Below are positions 50,723-60,353 of a stretch of DNA of 64,000 nt, in pieces; position 1 is the stretch's first letter; each line of letters begins with the position of its first letter. The DNA is from Leucobacter sp042726155 (GTDB lineage: Bacteria; Actinomycetota; Actinomycetes; Actinomycetales; Microbacteriaceae): NCBI RefSeq assembly GCF_042726155.1, contig NZ_JBHXHV010000001.1, forward strand, positions 1,178,001-1,242,000, given 5' to 3'. Below the pieces are notes generated by a model. It saw only the letters and a program-made list of their open reading frames with translations. It ran no database searches and was not told the DNA's origin. Position numbers and translations under genes: made by a program.

Positions 50723-53700
50723 CGCTGCGCGGGCTCGACCGGTTACTCGAGGCGTCGCCTTCGTTTGCGGCGGCGCTTGACGCTAACGAGCACGACGCAG
50801 AGTTCTCGGTCGCCGAGGGATTGCGCGCAGCCCTGATCGCGGGTTTGCTGCGTCGGCGTCGCGCTGCGAGTGATCGCGGCGCGCTGCTCGTGATCGCCGC
50901 GACGAGTCGCGAGGCTGACGCGATTCGCTCGGCGCTCGCGTCGCTCATTCCCGAGGCTGTCACTACCGAGTTTCCGGCTTGGGAGACGCTGCCTCACGAG
51001 CGGCTCAGCCCGAGCGCCGAGACCGTCGGCCGCCGTGCTGAGGCGCTGCGACTGTTGCGCGAATACGACGGAGAGTCCCCGCTCGTGATGGTGGCGTCGG
51101 TGCGTGCGGCGCTACAGCCGGTGTCGCCGCACGCCGCGTCGGCCGAACCCATTGTGCTCCGTGCGGGGCGCGACTCCGACGGCCTCGAACAGGTCGCGCG
51201 CGGTCTGGTCGAATACGCCTACACCCGCGTCGACATGGTGACTCGGCGCGGCGAATTCGCGGTGCGCGGCGGCATTCTCGATGTCTTCCCCCCGACCGCC
51301 GAACAGGCGGTGCGCGTCGACTTCTTCGGGGACGACGTCGACCAGATCAAGCGATTTGCGGTCTCCGATCAGCGCAGCGCGGGCGATCCGCTCGATGTCA
51401 TTGAGCTGTGGCCTGCACGTGAACTATTGCTCACTGACGACGTGCGGCTGCGCGCCGCCGAGCTGCTGCCGCGGTTCCCAGCACTGAGCTCGCTGCTTGA
51501 GAAGATGAGCCAGGGCATTGCCGTCGAGGGGATGGAGAGCCTGCTGCCGCAGCTCGTACCCGGGCTCGCACCGCTCACCGCCCTGCTTCCCAAGGGTGGC
51601 GCCGTGCTCGTCGTGTCCCCGGAGCGCGTTGCCAGTCGGTCTGTCAGCCTCGCTGACACCAACCGGGAGTTTCTCGAGGCGGCGTGGCAGGCGGCGACGG
51701 CCGGGGCAGATGCGCCCGTTCCCGTCGAAGACAGCGGCATGCTCTCACTGCGCGAACTGCGATCGGCTTCCGCCGGGCGCCCGTGGTGGTCGGTGTCGAA
51801 CTTCGTGCGCGATGACGAGACTCTTGATCCGGCGGTCGTTGCGGTGCACGGCGGGGTCTTCCCGAAACCCGCGCAGGCGGGTGACGCGACCGGTGCGGCA
51901 ATCAGACTGATTGGCGAACGCCAGCGTGACGGCTGGCACGCCGTCGTCACTGCACAGGGTGCCGGGCTCGTCGAGCGCGCACGCGATCTGCTCGCCGAGG
52001 CGGGCGCGGCGGCGCGCATCGTCGACGAATTGCCCGAGGCGCTCGATGACGGCGTCGTGTACCTCGTCGCCGGCACGGCGTGGTCGGGGTTTGAGAGCGC
52101 CGAAGCGCGACTGTTGCTCGCCACGGAGGCGGAATTCTTTGGCCGCTCGGCAGGGTCGCAGAACGCGCCCGGCCAGAAGCTCGCGAAGCGACGCGGTAAG
52201 AATGTCGTCGACCCGCTCAAGCTCGTCGCGGGTGACTACGTCGTGCACGAGACGCACGGCATCGGGCAGTTCGTCGAGTTGACGCAGCGTATGGTGCCGA
52301 CCGGTGTGGGGCGCGATGCGACGAAAGCGCTCCGCGAGTACCTCGTACTCGAATACTCGTCGACCAAGCGGGGCATGCCCCGCGACAAGCTCTACGTTCC
52401 CACGGACCAGCTCGATCAGCTGTCGCGCTACGTCGGCGGTGAAGCGCCCACGCTCTCCAAGATGGGTGGCAGCGATTGGGCCACCGCCAAGAAAAAGGCG
52501 CGCAAGGCCGTGCGCGACATCGCGGTCGAACTCGTGAAGCTCTACTCGGCTCGCGTCGCCTCGAAGGGGTTCGCGTTCTCGGGCGATACTCCCTGGCAGC
52601 ACGAGCTCGAAGAGGCGTTCCCCTACGCCGAGACGCTCGACCAGCTCACGACCATCGACGAGGTCAAGCGCGACATGGAGCGGACCATCCCCATGGATCG
52701 CCTGATCGCTGGCGACGTCGGCTTCGGTAAGACCGAAGTGGCCGTGCGCGCGGCGTTCAAGGCGGTGCAAGACGGCAAGCAGGTTGCGATGCTCGTGCCG
52801 ACGACGCTGCTGGTGAATCAGCACATCGAGACGTTCCAAGATCGATTCGCCGGTTTCCCGGTGCGATTGCGCCCTCTCAGCCGCTTCCAGTCCGAGAAAG
52901 AATCGAAAGACACCATTGAGGGGCTCGCGGCTGGCACCGTCGATGTGGTGATCGGCACGCACCGGCTGCTCGCCGACAGCGTGCACTACAAAGATCTGGG
53001 CCTCGTCATCATCGATGAGGAGCAGCGCTTCGGCGTCGAGCACAAGGACTCGCTGAAGAAACTGAAAACCAACGTCGACATCCTCGCGATGAGCGCGACC
53101 CCGATTCCTCGCACACTCGAGATGGCGGTCACTGGCATCCGTGAGATGTCAACGCTCGCGACGGCGCCGGAGGATCGCCACCCGATCCTCACCTTCGTCG
53201 GCCCCCGCAGCGACAAGCAGATTACCGCGGCCATTCGCCGTGAGCTGCTGCGCGAGGGGCAGGTGTTCTTCGTGCACAATCGGGTTCAGTCGATCTCCAG
53301 GATCGCGAACCAGATTGCCGAGCTCGTGCCGGAGGCGCGCGTTGCTGTTGCGCACGGCAAGCTCAGTGAGCACCAGCTCGAACAGGTCGTGCAAGATTTC
53401 TGGGAGCGCAAATACGACGTGCTCGTCTCGACGACGATCATCGAGACCGGGCTCGACATTGCGAACGCCAACACCATAATCATCGATTCCGCCGATAAAT
53501 ACGGGCTGAGTCAGTTGCATCAGCTGCGCGGCCGCGTGGGTCGCAGCCGCGAGCGGGCATACGCGTACTTCTTGTACGACCCTGACAAGCCGCTGACCGA
53601 GCACGCGCACGAGCGACTCGACACGCTCGCGACGAACAATGAACTCGGCTCGGGCATGCAGGTCGCGCTGAAAGACCTCGAGCTGCGCGGTGCGGGCAAC

Positions 53701-54324
53701 CTGCTCGGCGGCGAGCAGTCCGGTCACATCGCTGGCGTTGGCTTCGACCTGTACCTCCGCATGATCGGTGAGGCCGTGAGCACGTTCAAGGGCGAAGAGG
53801 TCGCCGGTACGACCGAGCTCGTGCTCGAACTACCGGTTGATGCGCACATCCCCGAGGAGTATGTGGAAAGCGAGCGGTTGCGGCTCGAGGCGTACCAAAA
53901 GTTCTCTGCGGCTTCGCACCCTCAGGCTCCAGCCGAGCACGTATCGCTCGTACTCGACGAACTCACCGATCGCTACGGGGCGCCTCCCGCTGAGGTCGAA
54001 CGACTGGCGGCGGTGTCGGCGCTGCGTCGCCGAGCGTCGCGGCTCGGACTCGCGAAGGTCGTTGCTGCCGGGCCGACGCTGAGAATCGAGCCGGTGCAAC
54101 TGCCCGATTCGCGCCGCATGCGCATGAACAGGATGTACCCCGGGTCGCGCTATATCGAGGCTTCAGGAAGCGTGCAGATTCCGCTCCCGGGCGGCACCGC
54201 TTCTTCGCGCAGTCCGCTCGCCGGGGTCGGCCAGAAGCACGTGGGCGACGAGGGTGACATCGTCGCATGGACTGCTCGTGTACTCGCCACGCTGCTCGAA
54301 GACGACGCGTCGCCGCAGGCGTAG
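50719..54324 (+). CDS. mfd: Transcription-repair coupling factor Mfd
   Basis: A 1201-residue protein of normal Mfd length. Regions in order are the UvrB-like N-terminal part (VRGGILDVFPPTAEQAVRVD), the CarD-like RNA polymerase interaction domain from about residue 500 (GDYVVHETHGIGQFVELTQR), and the RecG-like translocase with Walker A GDVGFGKTEVAV near residue 664 and DEEQ box VIIDEEQRFGVEH. It removes RNA polymerase stalled at DNA damage and recruits UvrA. The GTG start overlaps the pth stop (GTGA). A strong hairpin follows the gene. Confidence 0.95.
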   Translation: MTLRGLDRLLEASPSFAAALDANEHDAEFSVAEGLRAALIAGLLRRRRAASDRGALLVIAATSREADAIRSALASLIPEAVTTEFPAWETLPHERLSPSAETVGRRAEALRLLREYDGESPLVMVASVRAALQPVSPHAASAEPIVLRAGRDSDGLEQVARGLVEYAYTRVDMVTRRGEFAVRGGILDVFPPTAEQAVRVDFFGDDVDQIKRFAVSDQRSAGDPLDVIELWPARELLLTDDVRLRAAELLPRFPALSSLLEKMSQGIAVEGMESLLPQLVPGLAPLTALLPKGGAVLVVSPERVASRSVSLADTNREFLEAAWQAATAGADAPVPVEDSGMLSLRELRSASAGRPWWSVSNFVRDDETLDPAVVAVHGGVFPKPAQAGDATGAAIRLIGERQRDGWHAVVTAQGAGLVERARDLLAEAGAAARIVDELPEALDDGVVYLVAGTAWSGFESAEARLLLATEAEFFGRSAGSQNAPGQKLAKRRGKNVVDPLKLVAGDYVVHETHGIGQFVELTQRMVPTGVGRDATKALREYLVLEYSSTKRGMPRDKLYVPTDQLDQLSRYVGGEAPTLSKMGGSDWATAKKKARKAVRDIAVELVKLYSARVASKGFAFSGDTPWQHELEEAFPYAETLDQLTTIDEVKRDMERTIPMDRLIAGDVGFGKTEVAVRAAFKAVQDGKQVAMLVPTTLLVNQHIETFQDRFAGFPVRLRPLSRFQSEKESKDTIEGLAAGTVDVVIGTHRLLADSVHYKDLGLVIIDEEQRFGVEHKDSLKKLKTNVDILAMSATPIPRTLEMAVTGIREMSTLATAPEDRHPILTFVGPRSDKQITAAIRRELLREGQVFFVHNRVQSISRIANQIAELVPEARVAVAHGKLSEHQLEQVVQDFWERKYDVLVSTTIIETGLDIANANTIIIDSADKYGLSQLHQLRGRVGRSRERAYAYFLYDPDKPLTEHAHERLDTLATNNELGSGMQVALKDLELRGAGNLLGGEQSGHIAGVGFDLYLRMIGEAVSTFKGEEVAGTTELVLELPVDAHIPEEYVESERLRLEAYQKFSAASHPQAPAEHVSLVLDELTDRYGAPPAEVERLAAVSALRRRASRLGLAKVVAAGPTLRIEPVQLPDSRRMRMNRMYPGSRYIEASGSVQIPLPGGTASSRSPLAGVGQKHVGDEGDIVAWTARVLATLLEDDASPQA

Positions 54325-54358
54325 AGGCCGGCACCCGCCGCAGAAGTAACCGTTGAAC

Positions 54359-54398
54359 ACTGAAGGCCTCGAACCCGAGCGGGTGCGAGGCCTTCAGT
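54359..54398. terminator. Hairpin between convergent mfd and a lipoprotein gene
   Basis: Arms 54359-54371 and 54386-54398 are perfect 13-base complements around 14 bases. No strong T run, but placement between convergent genes fits a two-way terminator. Confidence 0.75.
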
Positions 54399-54443
54399 CA
54401 TTCGAACTGCGCGTTATTGGCGCAGTGAATAGTGAGTCAGAAC

Positions 54444-54983
54444 TTAGCCGGCCGAGCAGACCTTGTTCATGTCGCTCACAGCGTCGGTCAGGTCGGTCTG
54501 GTTCGCCTGCATCTTGGTCTGCAGATCACTTGCCTGGGCCTGCAGCTCTTCGCTCTTCTTCTGCATCTCGGCAAGCTTCTCTTCGGCGCCGGGAGCGGTC
54601 GCATCGAAGTTCTGCATCTCCGAAATATCGGCGAAGGCCGAGAGATCGACGCTCGCGAGGGTGCTCTTCATATCGTCGAAGCTGGAGACGAGCTTGTCGT
54701 AAGGCTTCTTCACGTCTTCGTTGGTGATCTGATCCTGCGCCTTTGCAAGTGCCTTCGAAGCGGGATCGAGAGCGGCAGCGAAGTCGACGTCGTCGCCCTC
54801 CATGAGCTTCGAGTACGAGTCGGTGATCTCGCTCGTCGACTTCGTGATCTCGGTATCGGCCTTCTTCGCGATATCACAGGCTTCGGCAACGCTCTGTCCG
54901 CCCGAGCAGGCGGCGAGGCTCAGCGTCAGTGCAGCTGCACCCAGAACGCCTGCAAGCTTGAACAGCGACTTCTTATCGGTCAT
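54444..54983 (-). CDS. Small alpha-helical lipoprotein of unknown function
   Basis: A 179-residue protein with a clear lipoprotein signal: KKSLFKLAGVLGAAALTLSL then the lipobox LAAC. The mature part is almost all polar helix with coiled-coil character (EEKLAEMQKKSEELQAQASD), Asp/Lys/Glu-rich, and has two cysteines (CDIAKK and NKVCSAG) at opposite ends that might pair. I do not recognise a family. The ATG at 54983 is preceded by AAGGGGA. It stands alone, convergent with mfd and divergent from mazG. An envelope or secreted stress role is possible but not shown. Confidence 0.85.
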   Translation of the reverse strand: MTDKKSLFKLAGVLGAAALTLSLAACSGGQSVAEACDIAKKADTEITKSTSEITDSYSKLMEGDDVDFAAALDPASKALAKAQDQITNEDVKKPYDKLVSSFDDMKSTLASVDLSAFADISEMQNFDATAPGAEEKLAEMQKKSEELQAQASDLQTKMQANQTDLTDAVSDMNKVCSAG

Positions 54984-55090
54984 GCGATTATTCCCCTTAG
55001 TGTGTGGATGCCCCTACCGATTTTCCCCGGGGACGGCATTAGGTTATCAGGCAATATTCAGCTCGGGCGCGGGGGATAGGGTGGGTCGGT

Positions 55091-55798
55091 ATGACGAACG
55101 ACGCTGTGAGCGACCCCCGTCCGAATCCGTTCGATGCGCTTATGGAAACCATGCGCCGACTGGTGTCTCCCGGCGGATGCGCCTGGCACGAAGTGCAGAC
55201 CCATGAATCGCTCACCCAGTTTCTCGTTGAGGAAACCTCGGAATTCATCGACGCGATCGAGCGTGAGCTGCCCGCTGACGAGGTGCAGTCTGAGCTGGGA
55301 GATGTGCTCTATCAGGTGCTGTTCCACGCGGCAATCGCAGAGCGGGATGGCGAGGGGTACGACTTCGACGGTGTCGCTGCCGCGTTGAACGACAAGCTCG
55401 TGCGCCGACACCCGCACGTGTTTGGTGATCGCGGATACATGACCGTTGACGAGCTCCACGCCGAATGGGAACGATTGAAAGAGGACGCGGCGGGGGAGGA
55501 ACGCGGATCGCGCGGGCCACTCGAGGGAATCCCGTCGGGCATGCCGACGCTGGCCCGCGCGGCAAAGGTCGTCGAGCGACTCAAACGCGCAGGGCTGGTC
55601 GATCCGGGTGCGGGAGACGCCTCGCCAGAGGATCCGCTCGCCGCCGTCATCGGTCCGGACGAACAACGCCTCGCGGAGTTTGGCCTCGGCGACGCGATGC
55701 TCGCGATGATCATGCGGGCGAATCGGGCGGGTGTCGATCCGGATCGCGCGCTGCGCCTCGCGGTCGACCGCCTTGCGGCACGAGTGCTGCACGACTAG
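55091..55798 (+). CDS. mazG: Nucleoside triphosphate pyrophosphohydrolase MazG
   Basis: A 235-residue MazG-fold protein. The metal-binding EExxE pattern is in VEETSEFIDAIE and the second acidic helix in ELGDVLYQVLFHAAIAE; RRHPHVFGDR is also typical. It hydrolyses non-canonical or excess NTPs. The usual CPWD-QTH segment reads CAWHEVQTHESL, with Ala and His in place of Pro and Asp. The C-terminal region is a second, weaker helical part. The start ATG at 55091 has only a weak ribosome binding site. It is upstream of hisS, separated by a repeat element. Confidence 0.9.
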   Translation: MTNDAVSDPRPNPFDALMETMRRLVSPGGCAWHEVQTHESLTQFLVEETSEFIDAIERELPADEVQSELGDVLYQVLFHAAIAERDGEGYDFDGVAAALNDKLVRRHPHVFGDRGYMTVDELHAEWERLKEDAAGEERGSRGPLEGIPSGMPTLARAAKVVERLKRAGLVDPGAGDASPEDPLAAVIGPDEQRLAEFGLGDAMLAMIMRANRAGVDPDRALRLAVDRLAARVLHD

Positions 55799-55829
55799 CG
55801 CGGACGGTTGGTCGACCGGTTGCCGGTCG

Positions 55830-55932
55830 GCCGAGCCCCTCCCAACCCGCCGAGCCCCTCGTTCCCCGCCGAGCCCCTCGCGATCCAACGCATTTCCGAT
55901 AGGGACTCGGCGTAGGGGGAGGGGCTCGGCGC
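55830..55932. repeat. Dispersed palindromic repeat, copy C (core 55867-55911, reversed)
   Basis: Read on the minus strand, 55911-55867 is a 45-base element matching 12672-12716 at 37 of 45 positions and sharing arms with 42297-42341. Extra GCCGAGCCCCTC half-units flank it on both sides. It lies between mazG and hisS. Confidence 0.85.
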
Positions 55933-55988
55933 TCAGAACATCCCCGCGCGGCGCAACACCGGCGGTGGGCGTGGAAGAATGGGGGACC

Positions 55989-57356
55989 ATGGCCAACACC
56001 GTGAATCCGCCGCGCGGCATGCGCGACTTTCTGCCCGCAGATAAGGCGCGCCGCGAGCACGCGCTCGGCATAATCAGGAGCGTCTACCGCGCCCACGGTT
56101 TCGACGAGATCGAGACGCCGGTCGTTGAGGACTACGCACGACTGCACGCCGGGCTCGGCGGCGACAACGAGAAGCTCAGCTTTTCGATCCTGAAGCGTGG
56201 GATCAAGCCTGAAGTTCTCGCTGCTGCCGCCGAGACCGGCGATGCCGAGCAGCTCGCTGACCTCGGGCTGCGGTTTGATCTCACGGTTCCGCTCACTCGC
56301 TTTTACGCTTCTCACCGTGCTGAGCTGCCGCCGGTGTTCCGTTCAATTCAGATCGCTCCCGTGTGGCGGGCAGAGCGTCCGCAGAAGGGCCGGTATCGCC
56401 AGTTCGTTCAAGCAGATATCGACATCATCGGCGAATCGGGACTGCTCGCTGAGATCGAGCTCATCACGGCTACCTCGCAGACGCTCGCGGCGCTCGGGCT
56501 GACCGGCTGCGTCATTCGGGTGAATGACCGGCGTATCTTGTTCGGCTTGCTCGAGCACTGCGGCTTCGCCGCTGAAACTCACGATCACGCGCTCATCATC
56601 ATTGACAAGCTCGACAAGATTGGCGTCGCGGGCGTCACCGACGAACTGCGAGCCATCGACGAATTGGCCGCTGGACGCATGAGTGAGGTGCTCTCCGCGG
56701 TCGAGCCTGCCCTCGCCGGCGCGGCAAGCGCCGACACGGCAAATGCCGACACCGCAAGCGCCGACGCGGCAACCGCCGCAGATCGCATCCCCGGCATCGA
56801 ACTCACGCGCGCCGCGATCGAGTCGGTGCTGCCCGAAGGCGCAGCTGAGGCGGGGGTTGCGAGCCTCGCCGAGCTCGGCGCGGCGCTCGCGGGGGGTCTG
56901 CCCGAGGGCGTCGCGGTGCGGTTTGATCCGACGCTTGTCCGCGGCATGGGCTACTACACGGGCACTATCTTCGAGGTTGCGCACCCGGGCTCCGGTAGCT
57001 CGGTCGGCGGCGGCGGGCGCTACGACGGCATGATCGGTCGGTTCCTTGGACAGGACGTGCCAGCGGTTGGATTCTCGATCGGTTTCGAGCGTGTGGTTGA
57101 CCTCATCGAACTGCCAGAATCGACCGGCCCGCAGTCCGTCGCGCTCATCGCCGATGCCGATGCAGAGCTCGTCGATCTCTTGCAGCTCAAACGAGACCTG
57201 ATCGCGCGCGGCCACCGTGTGCGACTCGAGAAGCGACAGAAAAACATGAAGGCACTGCTGGCGCGCATTGTCGCCGATGGATTCGCGAGCGTCGCAAACG
57301 TGCGCCCGGGAGTCTCTGACGTGGACGCGCTCGAGTTCAGGAACCTCGCCGAGTAA
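55989..57356 (+). CDS. hisS: Histidyl-tRNA synthetase
   Basis: A 455-residue class II synthetase. It opens with NPPRGMRDFLPADKARRE, has motif 2 in FRSIQIAPVWRAERPQKGRY, and histidine-specific motifs RGMGYYTGTIFEV and VGGGGRYDGMIG. It charges tRNA-His. The ATG at 55989 is chosen; the longer frame overlaps mazG. A stretch of about 20 residues around 245-263 is an imperfect Ala-Ser-Ala-Asp-Thr repeat, which looks like an insertion in a surface loop of an otherwise ordinary enzyme. Confidence 0.95.
   Translation: MANTVNPPRGMRDFLPADKARREHALGIIRSVYRAHGFDEIETPVVEDYARLHAGLGGDNEKLSFSILKRGIKPEVLAAAAETGDAEQLADLGLRFDLTVPLTRFYASHRAELPPVFRSIQIAPVWRAERPQKGRYRQFVQADIDIIGESGLLAEIELITATSQTLAALGLTGCVIRVNDRRILFGLLEHCGFAAETHDHALIIIDKLDKIGVAGVTDELRAIDELAAGRMSEVLSAVEPALAGAASADTANADTASADAATAADRIPGIELTRAAIESVLPEGAAEAGVASLAELGAALAGGLPEGVAVRFDPTLVRGMGYYTGTIFEVAHPGSGSSVGGGGRYDGMIGRFLGQDVPAVGFSIGFERVVDLIELPESTGPQSVALIADADAELVDLLQLKRDLIARGHRVRLEKRQKNMKALLARIVADGFASVANVRPGVSDVDALEFRNLAE
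56724..56768 (+). repeat. Three 15-bp imperfect tandem repeats inside hisS
   Basis: Three consecutive 15-base units (56724-56738, 56739-56753, 56754-56768) with a few differences code for a repeated Ala-x-Ala-Asp-Thr/Ala pentapeptide. Frame is kept whatever the copy number. Confidence 0.85.
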
Positions 57357-57477
57357 CCCAGCCGTCAGGTGTAGAAGTTCTGTGCGCAAGCTGTGTCGTA
57401 TTGACGGCGGACCCTCGCGGTGACACGCTTACCTGTGCGCCGTCTCGCTGGGCCGGCCTGACCCCGGGAGGTACCGC

Positions 57478-57912
57478 ATGACCACACAGCTTTTTGTGAA
57501 CATCGCAACCGACGATCTGGAGCGCTCGAAGGCGTTCTACACGGCACTCGGCTGCGAAATTAATCCGAACTTCTCAGACGATAACGCTGCCTGCGTGGTC
57601 TGGGACGAGACGATTTTCTTCATGGTGCTGACTCGGGAGTACTTCTCGACATTCACCGACAAGCAGATCGTCAACGCACACGAGTCGGCGCAGGTGTCAC
57701 TCGCTTTCAGTCGCGAGTCGCGTGAGGCCGTCGACGAGATCCTGGCGAAGGGGCTCGCGGCCGGTGGCACCGAACCGAAGCCGGTTCAGGATCTCGGCTT
57801 CATGTACTCCCGCGATCTCGACGACCCCGATGGCAACTCACTCGGATTCCTGTACATGGATCCGGTAGCCGCCGAGCAGGGCCCAGACGCGTTCGAGCAG
57901 CCGGACTCCTAA
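57478..57912 (+). CDS. VOC-family (glyoxalase/bleomycin-resistance-like) protein
   Basis: A 144-residue protein with the paired beta-alpha-beta-beta-beta units of the vicinal oxygen chelate fold: LFVNIATDDLERSKAFYTALG at the start and YSRDLDDPDGNSLGFLYMDP at the end. It resembles the PhnB/YaeR-like group often called glyoxalase or extradiol dioxygenase-related. Metal ligands are not fully clear, and function is unknown. ATG at 57478 follows GGGAGG. The 121 bases between hisS and this gene hold no recognisable site. Confidence 0.87.
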   Translation: MTTQLFVNIATDDLERSKAFYTALGCEINPNFSDDNAACVVWDETIFFMVLTREYFSTFTDKQIVNAHESAQVSLAFSRESREAVDEILAKGLAAGGTEPKPVQDLGFMYSRDLDDPDGNSLGFLYMDPVAAEQGPDAFEQPDS

Positions 57913-57934
57913 GAGGCGATTGCCCTAGACTGGT

Positions 57935-57959
57935 GTGCGGCGGGAAATCCCCGCCGCAC
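57935..57959 (+). terminator. Hairpin upstream of eno
   Basis: Arms 57935-57944 and 57950-57959 are perfect 10-base complements with an AAATC loop, followed by CCTTTGC. It may terminate the VOC gene or form the eno leader stem. TAGACT at 57926-57931 could be the eno -10, in which case the hairpin would start the eno message. Confidence 0.6.
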
Positions 57960-58002
57960 CCTTTGCTTCACCCGGCACCTGACCCTTTTCAAGGAGCGCA
58001 TA

Positions 58003-59280
58003 GTGGCATTTATCGACGCAGTGATCGCCCGAGAGATTCTCGATTCGCGTGGCAACCCGACCGTTGAGGTCGAGGTCGGCTTGACCGACGATTCAGTGGG
58101 CCGCGCAGCGGTTCCCTCGGGAGCATCGACCGGAGCGTTCGAAGCGTACGAGCTTCGCGATGGCGAAGACCGCTACCTCGGCAAGGGTGTTACCCGCGCC
58201 GTTGACGCCGTGTTTGACGAGCTCGCACCGGCGATCGAGGGCTTCGCCGCCGACGATCAGCGCATCATCGATGAGACGCTGAAGGAGGTCGACGGTACCC
58301 CCAACAAGGAGCGCCTCGGCGCCAACGCCATTCTCGGTGTCAGCCTCGCAGTGGCGCACGCCGCCGCATCGGCGGCCGAGCTTCCGCTCTACCGCTACCT
58401 CGGCGGCCCGAACGCGAGCACGCTGCCCGTGCCGCTCATGAACATCATCAACGGTGGCGCCCACGCAGACACCGGCGTCGACATTCAGGAGTTCATGGCG
58501 GTGCCGCTCGGTGCCGAGACATTCTCTGAGGGGCTCCGCTGGGGCGTCGAGGTGTACCACGCGCTGAAGGCCATTCTCAAGGAGCAGGGTCTCGCAACGG
58601 CGCTCGGTGACGAGGGCGGCTTCGCTCCGGATCTGCCGCACAACTCTGCGGCACTCGATCTCATCGTCGAGGCAATCAAGCGCGCCGGCCTCGAGCCGGG
58701 CCGCGACGTCGCCGTAGCACTTGACGTCGCATCGACCGAGTTCTTCGAGAACGGCGTGTACACGTTCGAGGGTAAGCAGCGCACGGCAGCTGAAATGTCG
58801 GCGTACTACGCCGATCTGCTCGACCGCTACCCGCTCGTGTCGATCGAAGATCCTCTGGCAGAAGACGATTGGGACGGCTGGAAGCAGCTCACCGACGAAA
58901 TCGGTGACCGCGTGCAGCTCGTCGGCGACGATCTGTTCGTGACTAACCCCGATCGTCTCGCCGATGGCATCGCGAAGGGCGCGGCTAACTCGCTGCTGGT
59001 CAAGGTGAACCAGATCGGCACCTTGACCGAGACACTCGACGCCGTGCAGCTCGCGCAGCGTTCGGGGTACACCGCGATTCTGTCGCACCGTTCAGGCGAG
59101 ACCGAAGACGTCACGATTGCTGACCTCGCGGTTGCCACCGACTGCGGCCAGATCAAGACCGGTGCTCCGGCGCGCTCTGAGCGAGTAGCGAAGTACAACC
59201 AGCTGCTGCGCATCGAAGAAGAACTCGGCGGTGCTGCGAAGTACGCTGGCCGCGGAGCTTTCCCGCGTTTTACCGCCTAA
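58003..59280 (+). CDS. eno: Enolase
   Basis: A 425-residue enolase of normal length. Signatures are AREILDSRGNPTVEVEV, SGASTGAFEAYELRDG, MNIINGGAHADTGVDIQEFM, the catalytic region GDDLFVTNPDRL and VKVNQIGTLTETLDA, and LSHRSGETEDVTIADLAV. It interconverts 2-phosphoglycerate and phosphoenolpyruvate. GTG at 58003 has AAGGAG upstream. It is followed by divIC and DUF501 in the usual actinobacterial order. Confidence 0.97.
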   Translation: MAFIDAVIAREILDSRGNPTVEVEVGLTDDSVGRAAVPSGASTGAFEAYELRDGEDRYLGKGVTRAVDAVFDELAPAIEGFAADDQRIIDETLKEVDGTPNKERLGANAILGVSLAVAHAAASAAELPLYRYLGGPNASTLPVPLMNIINGGAHADTGVDIQEFMAVPLGAETFSEGLRWGVEVYHALKAILKEQGLATALGDEGGFAPDLPHNSAALDLIVEAIKRAGLEPGRDVAVALDVASTEFFENGVYTFEGKQRTAAEMSAYYADLLDRYPLVSIEDPLAEDDWDGWKQLTDEIGDRVQLVGDDLFVTNPDRLADGIAKGAANSLLVKVNQIGTLTETLDAVQLAQRSGYTAILSHRSGETEDVTIADLAVATDCGQIKTGAPARSERVAKYNQLLRIEEELGGAAKYAGRGAFPRFTA

Positions 59281-59309
59281 CTCGGCGATAGCACGGAGAC
59301 GACGACACG

Positions 59310-59753
59310 GTGAAGCGCTGGATTGACGACGTTGGGACGTGGGCCTCAAGCCTGCGTTTTAGCGGCTTCACCGTGGTCGTCGTCCTGCTGGTGCTTGCCG
59401 GCGCCGTGATCGTGAGCCCCAGTCTGTCGACGTTTGTGCAGCAGCGGCGTGAGATCGCCGAGCTGCGCGAGAGCGTGCAGCAGCGCCAAGAGGCCGTAAA
59501 TGAGATCGACGCCGAGCGGGCGAAGTGGAAAGATCCCGTGTATGTGCGCTCACAGGCGCGGGATCGCCTCTTCTACGTGATGCCAGGGGAGACCCAGCTC
59601 AACGTGATCGACGACGTCGTGCTGCCGCTCGAATCCGACGAGGAGCCCGACGCTGAGTTGTCGCGTATCCCCAGTAACTGGGCGCGTAACCTCTCGTCAT
59701 CGTTTTTGAGCGCCGGCACAACCGACGCCCCACCCAAGGAGACCACGCAATGA
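59310..59753 (+). CDS. FtsB/DivIC-type septum formation initiator
   Basis: A 147-residue single-pass membrane protein: cytoplasmic N-terminus, one membrane segment (about residues 18-37, FSGFTVVVVLLVLAGAVIVS), a coiled coil (RREIAELRESVQQRQEAVNE) and the conserved KDPVYVRSQARDRLFYVMPGE. It belongs to the FtsB/DivIC family of cell-division proteins, placed downstream of eno as in many bacteria. The start at 59310 is GTG. The stop overlaps the DUF501 start by four bases. Confidence 0.9.
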   Translation: MKRWIDDVGTWASSLRFSGFTVVVVLLVLAGAVIVSPSLSTFVQQRREIAELRESVQQRQEAVNEIDAERAKWKDPVYVRSQARDRLFYVMPGETQLNVIDDVVLPLESDEEPDAELSRIPSNWARNLSSSFLSAGTTDAPPKETTQ

Positions 59754-60232
59754 CCCGCCCGCCCTACACCGAACCGACCGCAGCAGACATCGCGGCGGTG
59801 ACCGAGCAGCTCGGTCGCGAGGCCCGCGGCGTCGTCGGCATTGCGGCGCGTGCGTCTGACGGCAGCCCCGCGGTGGTCGCCACGGCTCCGAGGCTTCCGG
59901 ACGGCTCGCCGTTCCCCACGTTCTACTACCTGTGCCACCCAGAAGCTGTGGCGGCAGCATCGCGTCTCGAAGCTGCTGGCGTGATGAACGAGTACAACGA
60001 GTTGCTCGCGGAAGACCCTGAGATTCGTGCGCAGTATCAGCGTGCCCACGAGCAGTTCATTGCCGACCGCGACAGCGTCGGCGAGGTGCCAGAGGTCGCG
60101 GGCGTGAGCTCGGGGGGCATGCCGACGCGCGTGAAGTGCCTGCACGCGTTGATGGGACACGCCCTCGCTGCGGGCCCCGGCGTAAACCCGATCGGTGACC
60201 TCGCGCTCGAGCGCAGCGGCTGGGCCGGCTGA
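59750..60232 (+). CDS. DUF501-domain protein
   Basis: A 160-residue conserved actinobacterial protein: VVATAPRLPDGSPFPTFYYL, then CHPEAVAAASRLEAAGVMNE and GMPTRVKCLHALMGHALAAG, with a Cys/His pattern that could bind a metal. Function is unknown. It overlaps divIC by four bases. In many relatives the next gene is an exopolyphosphatase (ppx); here a terminator and an NADH dehydrogenase gene follow instead. Confidence 0.88.
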   Translation: MTRPPYTEPTAADIAAVTEQLGREARGVVGIAARASDGSPAVVATAPRLPDGSPFPTFYYLCHPEAVAAASRLEAAGVMNEYNELLAEDPEIRAQYQRAHEQFIADRDSVGEVPEVAGVSSGGMPTRVKCLHALMGHALAAGPGVNPIGDLALERSGWAG

Positions 60233-60326
60233 TCGGTTGCTGATCCTCCGCTGATTCTGCTCGAATCTCACCGGATCGAAGTGTTTCTGGCGTCATTTGA
60301 TGCTGGGAAAAGGCGGTAAGCTGATG

Positions 60327-60353
60327 TAGCGGGCGTTTCGTCCGCTATTTTTT
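60327..60353 (+). terminator. Intrinsic terminator after DUF501 (or ndh attenuator)
   Basis: A 9-base stem, TAGCGGGCG (60327-60335) with CGTCCGCTA (60339-60347, one G-T pair), loop TTT, followed by six T residues. It is the best intrinsic terminator in the window. It ends the eno-divIC-DUF501 unit; since it lies only 49 bases before the ndh start, it could also act on ndh if that promoter is upstream. Confidence 0.85.
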